64,000 nucleotides of DNA from Phycisphaerae bacterium (lineage in GTDB: Bacteria; Planctomycetota; Phycisphaerae; UBA1845), in the NCBI GenBank assembly GCA_024102815.1, contig JAGFJJ010000048.1, positions 1 through 64,000 of the forward strand, in the 5' to 3' direction. A program made the position numbers and the translations under genes. Numbering within the stretch: position 1 is the first letter of the stretch; every line of letters starts with the position of its first letter. Of the stretch, positions 7,301-15,800 are shown piece by piece. A model generated the notes under the pieces. The model was not told where the DNA came from and ran no database searches. It worked only from the letters and a program-made list of their open reading frames with translations.

Positions 7301-9888
7301 ACGGCGCCGGCGTCATCCGGGTAGGGGCGTGCCGTGGCGCAGGAATAGAGCGGCGTGTGCGCGGGGTTGAATCCCAGTGACGAGAAATATTCTTTCAACG
7401 GTCCGCAAATGTACGTGAACGCGGGCGTATGGTAGCCGCGATCGTAAGGCAGCCGCTCCACAAACACGCGGCGAGAGCGCAGATGCTCGATCACCGGCGC
7501 CGCGTCTTCCTCGCCCGTGACGATAACCACCTGGTGCGGGCAGTTATCATTGGCGATGTGGATCTCGCGGTGGACTTCGGCCGCGAGCTTTTCGACCTGC
7601 TCGCGCCCGGCCCCGACCGCCAGCATGGCCATCGTGGGAATCGATCGGTCGGTCGAAAGGTCCCGATACATCTGGTCCAGTCGCGGCATGCTGGCGATGA
7701 AATCGTCCACGTCGAACAATCCCGCCGCGACCGTCGCCACCCACTCCCCGCCACTGTGCCCGGCAATCAGGTCCGCACGCACGCCGAGTTCGCGAAGAAC
7801 GGTGAGCATCGCGCCATCCGCCGTGAGCACGGCTTCCACCGCGCGCTCGATGCTCCAAAGACGCTGCTCGGCCGCCTCGCGCTCCGCCTCGGAAAAAGCC
7901 GGCGGAGGGAAAATATCGCCGCTCGGCGGAGACCGATCGTCACTGCGCACGCTGCGGTCCGCGGCGTCAAAACGCTCGCGCACTTCGGGAAACTCGACGC
8001 ACAGATCGGCCAGCATGTTGACGTACTGTGCACCCTCGCCGGGAAACAGGAAAGCGACCTTTCCGCCGCGAGCTTCGCTTTCACTGAGGTAGTAAATGCC
8101 CTTGGCGTCGTTGATCTTGTGGCAATCCGCCTTGGCAAGCTTGTCGGCAGCGCGAGCAAGCTTGGCATCCAGATCGTCCAGCGACAGCGCCACGATCGCC
8201 AGCCGCACGCCGTCTTCCGTCGTCCCCGCGTTCAACGTCCGCGCGATGTCGATCAACCGAACGCCTTTTGCCGCAGCAACGTATCCCCTCAGCTTCGCAA
8301 TTTCGCCAAGCAGCATTTCGCGCGATACGGCGCTCAGCACGATCACTTCACTTTCACGCTCGTGAAGCAGCGGAGTGGCCACGGTTTCTGGACTATCTTG
8401 ATGGGGCGTGTCGGCACCGTCATTCAGCGAGACCTGCGATCTGCCCCTTATCCGGCCGGCGTACTCCTCCAACACGACGTGCGCATTCACCCCCCCGAAA
8501 CCGAATGCGTTCACGCCCGCGCGACGTGGAGCATCTCTACCGTGGATCCACGGTCGCGTTTCCGAGTTAACGTAGAACCGGCTTTCCGGTCCGCACAGCG
8601 CCTCCGCCGGGTAATGGCAGTTCAGCGTCGGCGGCAGAAGCTTGTGGTAAAGAGCCAGCGCCGTCTTGATCAGCCCGGCCGATCCCGCCGCGGGCATCGC
8701 GTGTCCGATCATGCTCTTGACCGAGCCCAGCGCGACCGTCGGCGGTGCCCCCCCTCGCGGACCGAACACGCGGAGCAGCGCCGCGATTTCCGCTTCGTCT
8801 CCAACCGGCGTACCCGTGCCGTGGGCTTCGATCAGCCCGACCGTTGCCGGATCGACGCCCGCCGCGTCGTATGCCCGCCGCAGGGCAAGCTCCTCGCCTT
8901 CCACGCGCGGAGCCGTCACACTCTTCGCCCGCCCGTCGCTGCTTGTTCCCACACCTTTGATGACCGCGTAGATGCGGTTCCCGTCTCGCTCCGCATCTGC
9001 CAGTCTCTTGAGCACCAGCACGCCCACGCCTTCGCCGGCCATTGTTCCGTCGCAGTCGTGGTCAAAAGGCCGAATCACCGAGCCTCGCGACAGCGCCCCC
9101 ATCGCCGAGAAAACTTGCAGGAACGGAACATCGGAGAAGACGTGGACGCCGCCGATCAACACCAGATCGTGCCGGCCTCCACTGAGACCGCTGACGGCGA
9201 TGTCCGTCGCGATCAGCGACGATGCACAGGCCGCGTCCACGGTGAAGTTCGGACCCATCAGCCCGAAACGATTGGCCACGCGCCCGCTGCTGATATTCGG
9301 GATCAGTCCCGGCGCTTGCTCCGCGCCGAAGGACGGCACGTGATTTCGCATTGCTTCCCGCAATCTCTCCAGTTCCCCCTCGGAAAGCTCCGGATGCAGA
9401 CGCCGCAAGATCTGCACGGTCTGCTCGGCCATCATCCCCCGCTGGAGCAGCCCCGTCAGACCCACGCCGAGGTAGTTTCCCCGTCCCAATACGAACGCCG
9501 CACGCTCGCCATCCAGCACGCGATCCCCGCAACCGGCGTCCTCCAGCGCCTCGTGCGCGCACCGCAGCACCAGGAACTGATCCGGCTCCGCGCCTTCCAC
9601 CGCCCGCGGCATCGTCCCGAAACGCAGCGGATTGAACGCGAAGCTGTTCTCCAGGTATCCGCCACGCTTGCAGTAGACCTTGTCCTGGACACCGGGCGTG
9701 GGATCATAGAACACGGCCGGGTCCCAGCGCTGCGGATTCACCTCGGCAATGGCATCAACACCCTGGACGATATTGTTCCAGAAGGCTCGAACGTTACGGG
9801 CTTTCGGAAACGTGCAGGCCATGCCCACGATCGCCACGTTGCCGATCGATCCATCACGGTTCGAATATGACTCACCGCGGACGATCAT
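4369..9888 (-). CDS. PUFA-synthase-like protein: KS-AT-ACP-DH-phosphopantetheinyl transferase
   Basis: An 1839-residue multidomain synthase. KS: Cys221 in VDAACASSL, EAHGTGT and KSMIGH, so the Cys-His-His triad is complete. AT: Ser712 in GHSGGEW. A helix of the form H-x(3)-M-x(2)-YL precedes one ACP, with Ser1205 in DLGIDSIKR, the wording typical of PfaA-type carriers. A hot-dog dehydratase region follows (LLDHHF near 1304 and DAAGQ near 1494), in which the usual HxxxGxxxxP spacing is expanded. Residues from about 1646 to the end are a Sfp-type transferase (VGVDLE, FTSEERVLL, WAAKEAAGKAWG). The ATG at 9888 overlaps the upstream TGA (ATGA) behind GGGGAGG. A longer in-frame extension to 10083 runs antisense-style through the previous gene and is rejected. 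KR and enoyl reductase are absent here and must be supplied in trans. Confidence 0.92.
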   Translation of the reverse strand: MIVRGESYSNRDGSIGNVAIVGMACTFPKARNVRAFWNNIVQGVDAIAEVNPQRWDPAVFYDPTPGVQDKVYCKRGGYLENSFAFNPLRFGTMPRAVEGAEPDQFLVLRCAHEALEDAGCGDRVLDGERAAFVLGRGNYLGVGLTGLLQRGMMAEQTVQILRRLHPELSEGELERLREAMRNHVPSFGAEQAPGLIPNISSGRVANRFGLMGPNFTVDAACASSLIATDIAVSGLSGGRHDLVLIGGVHVFSDVPFLQVFSAMGALSRGSVIRPFDHDCDGTMAGEGVGVLVLKRLADAERDGNRIYAVIKGVGTSSDGRAKSVTAPRVEGEELALRRAYDAAGVDPATVGLIEAHGTGTPVGDEAEIAALLRVFGPRGGAPPTVALGSVKSMIGHAMPAAGSAGLIKTALALYHKLLPPTLNCHYPAEALCGPESRFYVNSETRPWIHGRDAPRRAGVNAFGFGGVNAHVVLEEYAGRIRGRSQVSLNDGADTPHQDSPETVATPLLHERESEVIVLSAVSREMLLGEIAKLRGYVAAAKGVRLIDIARTLNAGTTEDGVRLAIVALSLDDLDAKLARAADKLAKADCHKINDAKGIYYLSESEARGGKVAFLFPGEGAQYVNMLADLCVEFPEVRERFDAADRSVRSDDRSPPSGDIFPPPAFSEAEREAAEQRLWSIERAVEAVLTADGAMLTVLRELGVRADLIAGHSGGEWVATVAAGLFDVDDFIASMPRLDQMYRDLSTDRSIPTMAMLAVGAGREQVEKLAAEVHREIHIANDNCPHQVVIVTGEEDAAPVIEHLRSRRVFVERLPYDRGYHTPAFTYICGPLKEYFSSLGFNPAHTPLYSCATARPYPDDAGAVVQMLANTFATPLLFRQTVEAMYDAGARVFVEVGPRANLSGFVDDILRGRHHAMIPTNHHRRSGVTTLHHAVARLAALHVPMDLGYLYRHRDARVLSMDAAADSVIDPDAAPGTIQITLCYPHLKLPEGYRVSSAALESTTSGSPGISEASPRSDTEGPVPLGSEGSGSGQAAFNNQRSGAHVSQNDSQPRDRAPHAGSAGMIHAHMELMEQTLAAHEDIMRAYLGVSNADMADSGAERGDPVPVYDTPRAMPPTPDEEAEPSSPSDAYPGVTERDDATSTSGAVRASNLADEHDASVRSAPVATEQADLADALMSIVADKTGYPPEMLGVDLDLEADLGIDSIKRIEILGSLQRQAEEQGVILAAVDMEEVARLRTLRQVLEHLQAAASDVAPQEHSRGVAQLESNISLAFAGQIVEHDPGNAIAVVRDMDLSEDVYLLDHHFDPDTSEYDRDRDTLNVVPMTVSVAMMAEVAALLVPGQRVVGVRGVQAGKWVDVEPSGPRVTLRITGRVGPNENEVRTAIYRANASKDDGDQARSSSVAEATILLARDYPRPAAPQVEPLVAERTPSHTARQMYDLHRMFHGPRFQGVVALDAIGENGLSAQLEVLPFDNLFASNPNPRFHVDPFLLDAAGQLVGYWPVEFLSEGFVLFPIRLEELTLHRENLHPGERATCHLRVRSVAHRQFVADMDIVDGDGRLWMRIKGWEDWRFHWPRSFYDFWRFPREGIASDAVALDVPGSSHHVEVRRMAAEGELRAALWEKLWAYLICSRRELAEFLSMAEGPRRTEWIVGRSAAKDAVRSLVQRETGLKLYPADVEIEHDAAGRPVASGRWQSMVGKAPQVSIAHKGRLAIAAAADAEVGVDLESVASRADGFLEAAFTSEERVLLQESGLLDDEWISRAWAAKEAAGKAWGVGLSGDPKSLRVAEVDRTSGLFVIAARKSAGEDRRAAVQTTCDGGYVVALALVEQTEHARTSA

Positions 9889-12800
9889 GACCTCCCCGCA
9901 ACCGCCTTCCCTGCCGCCAGTCGATTCAGCGCCCGGCTGCATGTCGCCTCGAGATGCTCGATGCGCCCCACGAGATGTCCTGCCCCGTCCACGAACTGAA
10001 TATCCACGAGAATGTTCGGATTGCCAGGGGTCGAAGCGATCCTCGCTTCGCAATGCAGCATGCCCTGCATCGGTCCGCCACATCGGGAGTATCGGCCCAG
10101 CCGCGCGGGCAGCGGCGTCATGTCCAGGTTGGTCCGCGCCCAGAGAATGATGGCCTGCAACCCACTGTCAATCACGACGGGGTCAATCAGCCAATGCCCA
10201 TCCGTTTTCCCCGCGAGCCCCTCCTTCGGATTCGAAGCCGCCAGCGTGGCGATGATTCCCTCCGCACCCACGCCCTCGACGCTCTTGATCCCCGCAAACA
10301 TCGGACCGTGGAAAAGCCACTCGTCGTACGCTTCTCCGACGGATAGTGCCAACGGCCTCGCCTCGGCAAGAAGCAGTCTGTCCCGACCGGCGTATGCGGG
10401 TTTCGCCCGCATCTCCACGCGTCCGTGGTAGCGATCCCCCCGATCGCCCGCGCAGCGCATCGTCAGTTCGACATCGGCGCCACCATCGACAGGCGTCGTT
10501 CTCGCCTCGACCTCGAGCTCCACCGGTTCCCGATCGAGCGAAATGCCCCGCAAGACACGTAGATCAAGGATCGATGCTACCTCCAGCTCCGGGTGAAGCG
10601 CCGCCGCCAATTCGGCAAAAAGCTCCAATCCCATGGCCATGGGCATCACGGGCTTGCCATCAAGCTGATGATCCAGCAGGTAGCGGTCAACGGCAGGATC
10701 GAGCCGGCGCACCACGCGCATCGCGTCACCGGTCCCGGTCAGTCTCGCGTCGCCCGTCTGAAGCAGCGGGCCGCGAACGACCCTGGTCAGCGCTTCGACA
10801 TTTGTTGTTGACTGGGCAACCACGTCGATCGCCGTCCGCAACGGCCCGCCGTACACAACCTCTACGTCGTCCTTCGACCCGTGCAGCAGTTCGTTCACGA
10901 ATGCCTTGCGCCCGGCGGCGCGATCGATCACGTGTACGCCCGCCTCGGCGAATTGCTTCGCCAGCGCCGCCGAAACCATCCCACCGCTCGATTCCCAGGG
11001 CCCCCAGTTGAACGACACAACACGTCCCGGCCACCTGCGATGCAAATACTGAGCGAGTTTGTTGAGCACCTCGTTGGCTGCGGCGTAGTCACCCTGTCCA
11101 CGATTGCCGTAGCGCGCTGACACCGACGAAAACATTGCCAGGAACCGCAGCGACTCCCCGCGCAGCTTCTCAGCCAGCACCATTGCGGGAGCAATCTTCG
11201 TCCGCACGACACGCCGGAATGATGCCGCCGTCTTGTCACCAATAAGCTTGTCTTCGATCACGCCGGCGCCGTGAATGACACCGTCGATACGGCCATGTTC
11301 CGCATAAAGGCGATCGATCAGCCCGCCGAACGCATCAGCGTCCCCCGCATTCATCGCCGCGTATTCCACATTGGCCCCCGACCCGCGCAGGTCCGCGACG
11401 GTCTCGCGCATCTCGCGCTCCGCCAGCAATCTCCGATAGACCGACTCCACCGCCGCCGGCGTGGCCTTTTCTCCTCGGCTCGAAATTTCATCGCGAATCG
11501 CCGCTTTCAGCGCCTTCATGTCCGTCCGGTCCGCCGTCGCAGCGGATTCCCCCTCGCTCGGCAGCGGAGTTCGTCCCACGAGCACGTAGCGGCAGGGGAA
11601 TCGCCTCGCGAGTTCCCGCGCGCACGCAGCCGTAATGCCCCGCGCTCCGCCCGTAACCAGGACAACACTTTCGGCATCAAGCGTAAGGGTTTCGGTTTCC
11701 CCATGCAGCGGAGCAGTGACGATTTGAGGGGCAAGACGCCGCTGACCGTCATATCCGACTTCCAACCGGTCGTCGTCCGTCTGCCATTCCCGAATCAGCG
11801 CGTCAGCGATGACCTGTGCCGATGCATCCGGCTTGAAGTCAACGACCCGGCAGCGCGTGCCGCCCCACTCGCGGGCCAGCGACTTTACCAGTCCACCAAT
11901 TGCGGCTCCCGTCAGAGCGGTCGAACGGTCGCCCTCCACACCCTGGAAACCCAACGTCCCGCCCATGCGTGTGGCCGCCAGGATCGTCCCGCCATCACGC
12001 AGATCACCCTCCAACGTCTTGACGATCAAAAATACGGTCGTCAGAGGCTCTTCAATCGTGAATGCCGCGTCGGCTGCCGTTCCCGACTTCCGACTTCCGA
12101 TATCGCCCGCCAGAATCACCAGCGTTCCTACCCGACCCAAGCGTCGGCGAATCGCCTCGATCCGCTCCACCGCGGCTTTCTCGTCGACATCATCAAGAGT
12201 CAGATACTCGGCCTCTCGCCCCGCAGCGACGAGCCGTGACCTCACCTCTTCACCTGTGCCGCGATCCGATCCGAGGATGACCACGCTTCCGGCGCTGGGA
12301 TCCACCGCGGTGTTCCCACCGTCGGCTTCGACCATTTTCACCAGCATGCGTGGCGGACCTGCTCGACCGGTCGCGGCGTCATCAAAAGGGCGGGTAGATG
12401 CTCCTCCCTCGGCGATAGCAGGTGCCGCCGATTGGACACTCCCGTTTCCGCCGGCGTGTTGCTCGACAAAATCGACGATAGCCCGCAACGTACTCAGCCG
12501 CGCCAGCGACTCCATGTCACCGCCCGAAGACTCGCCCGGTAGCACCGATGAATTCTGCAGCGTGCCCAGGATCTCGATTCGCTTGATCGAGTCGATACCC
12601 AGGTCCGCCTCCAGATCAAGATCCAGCGTAAGCATGTCCGGCGGATATCCCGTACGATCGGCCACGACTTCCGTGAGTTGCGCGATCAGACGCTCCCGGG
12701 AAAAGCCCCCGTCCGACTTGACGATTTCACCGTTCCCGGAGGGTTTCTCGATCGCCGCCGGCGATTCTTCGACGTGCGCCTTCCGAACCATCGGCAGCTC

Positions 12801-15800
12801 GGTTTCGTGATGCATCGGGACGGCAATGGGCGCATCGGAGGGAGTGGAGCCGCGCGGCTCCCGCTGCGGCTGCGAAACGGACGGCTCAGGATCGATCGAT
12901 TCGGGCAGCGCATACGGCGCAGGTCGGGCGCTTTCGCCTGCCGCCCCGCCTTGTAGATACGCCAACATGATGTTGCGGTGGGCCTCGATGAATCGGCTCA
13001 TGAACTGGTTGTGCGCGGCCATGACCGCATCCACGCCGCCCGCTGACACTGCCCTATGCTCGTGTGAGGATCGGGCCGGAAGCGCTTCCCGCGGCCTTGC
13101 CCAATCGACGGGAACGCCGTTGCGCTGGGCGCTTCCAGCTTGTGCGGATGGGCTGGCCTGCTGGCGCCCGCTCGTGCCGATGGACTCCGACCCGGGCGGA
13201 CCATGTCCGCCCGCCTGTCCCGATGAATTCCCTTTCGACAATGACACTGCTTCTCGCTCCTCTCTCTCCGAGATCCGTGCCCTTCCCTTGACCGCATTCT
13301 TTCTCTTCGCGCCGCCGACCGGCTCCGCGCGATCACCACGAACCATCCATGTGGTGGGCGACGGCGGCTTCGGCCTGCTCTCCTCGAGCAGCTTGTCGAG
13401 CCCCATCCGCCGCTCAACGCGACCCTCCAACAGCGGCGTCAGATCGAATCGAACGCCGCAAACGGCCAGTTCGGCCAGCGAATACATGATCTGCACGAGT
13501 CCGCCGCGATTGGCCTGATCGAGCGGAATCGTGGCAATGTCCCGTCCCGCAAGCGTCTTCTCGATCAGGTTGCTCAGCACGCGCCCCGGTCCAACCTCGA
13601 TGAACACGCGGGCGCCTGCGTCGTACATGGCCCGCACTTCCTCCACGAACCGCACCGGGCGAACCAGGTGATCGGCCAAGACCTCACGGATGCGCCGCGG
13701 GTCGGTCTCGTGGTGCCCGCCGGTCGTGTTCGAGAACACCGCATAACGCGGTGACGACCAGTTCACGCGATCGAGCGCGGCCGCAAAGGGGCCCGCCGCC
13801 CCCGCCACATGCGGCGAATGGAACGCGCACGAAACCCGAATGGCCTTCGTATTGATCCCGCGCTGCTGACAACGGCGCATCAATTCCTCAACGCCGCCCG
13901 GCGCACCGGAGATCACCGTCTGGCTGGGCGAATTGAGGTTTGCCAGATAGACATCGGCCACCCCCTCCAGCAGAGACTTCGCCGTCGACTCGTCGGCTTC
14001 CAGCGCCGCCATCGCTCCCGAACTCGCCGATGCCGCCTCCGCCATGAGACGCCCGCGAAGCTCCGAAAGCTGCATGAGATCCTCAAACGAAATGGCCCCG
14101 GCCGCGCACAATGCGGTAAACTCTCCGTAGCTGTGCCCGCAAGACAGCTCAGTGGAAATGCCCAGGTCACCCAGCAGCCGAAGCAACGCCATGGATGTCG
14201 CACCCAGCGCCGGCTGGGCGATTCGCGTATGCGTCAGGCGATCCTCATTGGCCGCCCGCTCCTCGTCGCAGAACGCCGGCTTGGGATTGACGTACCGACT
14301 CAACGGTCCGCCGAGCACATCCGCCAGCATACGATCGGCTTCTTCAAAAACTTCGCGAACACGCGGCAGCGCCACCGCCAGATCGCGCAGCATGTTCACC
14401 CGTTGCGATCCCTGACCCGGGAACACGAACGCAATGCGCCCTATAGGTGTGTTCGCCTTCGACGTGTAGAACACACCTCGCGGATCGCGATACACTCCCG
14501 TATTCGCCTCCGCCGCTTTCCGGGCGATCGCGGTCTTCTCGCGCAGCTCCTTCAGGCTCCCCGCCACGATCGCCAGGCAGCAGCCCCCGGCCGCCCTGCC
14601 GAAGTCGCGCCACACCGCCGCCGCCAGTTCCGCCATCGACGGGCTCGACCCCGCCTCCAGCGCCGCCGCGACCCGATCGAGTGCCGCGACAATGTCATCC
14701 CGAGCGCGCCCCCGGAAGACCAGCAGCTCCGCCGGGAACGTTATCCGCCCGACCGCGTGGCCCGCTTCGCACACCTCCTCCATCACCGCGTGGAAATTCG
14801 TCCCGCCGAATCCGAAAGCACTCACCCCCGCCCGTCGAGCCTCGCCGCCCGCGCGACGAACCCAAGGCCGCGTCTCCGTATTCACGTACAACGGACTCCG
14901 CTCCAGGTTCGCCTTGGGATTGGGCTTCGTCACGCCTCCCGTCGGCGGCAGCACGCCGTGGTGCACCGCCAGCGCCGCCTTGATCAATCCCGCCACGCCC
15001 GCCGTGCACTTCGTGTGTCCGATCATGCTCTTCACCGAGCCGATCGCGCACGTTCCCAGTTCCGCCCCCGCTTCGAGCAGAACACGCGTAACCGATTCCA
15101 GCTCGCTCTTGTCGCCGACGATCGTGCCGGTTCCATGGGCTTCGATGAGCTCCACGCTCTCCGGTCCGAATCCTGCTTGCCCATACGCCCGCCAAAGCGC
15201 CCGCATCTGCCCTTCGGGTCGCGGTGCCGTAAGGCCCTTGTCCTTGCCGTCACTCGACGAGCCCACGCCCTTGATCACCGCGTAGACCCGGTCCCCGTCG
15301 CGACGCGCATCCTCCAGCCGCTTGAGAATAATCGTGGCGATGCCCTCGGCGATCACGATCCCGTCGCCCTCGGCGTCAAAGGTTCGCGCTTGTCCCGTCG
15401 GAGAGAGCGCCTGCGTCTTGCTGAAACAAAGGTACGCAAACGGACTCTGCATCGTGTCCGCGCCGCCGGCAATGGCGACATCGGCCGCGCCGCTGATCAG
15501 CTCGCACACCGCCAGCCGCACCGCCGCCAGCGACGACGCGCAAGCCGCATCCACCGTGCAGTTCGTCCCGCCCAGATCAAACCGATTCGCCACGCGCCCC
15601 GAGATCACGTTGAGAAGCAGGCCCGCAAACGAATCTTCCGTCCACTCCGGCAGGTGTTCACCGAGTTGCTCAATCAGTTGCTTGGCATCCGGACCGGCCC
15701 CGTTCAGTTGCGCGAGATAATGCGGCAGCATGGAACGGAATCCATACCCCAACCCCACGTTGCCCACGCCGCCGCCCGCGCCGTAGATGACGCAAGTCCG

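Noticed and set aside
7429..9870. An 813-codon plus-strand open frame
   Set aside because: It is the antisense of the KS-AT part of the synthase. Its protein is Arg/His/Asp-rich, has no family resemblance, and similar long antisense frames occur at 13809-16373. This is a by-product of high GC and skewed third positions.
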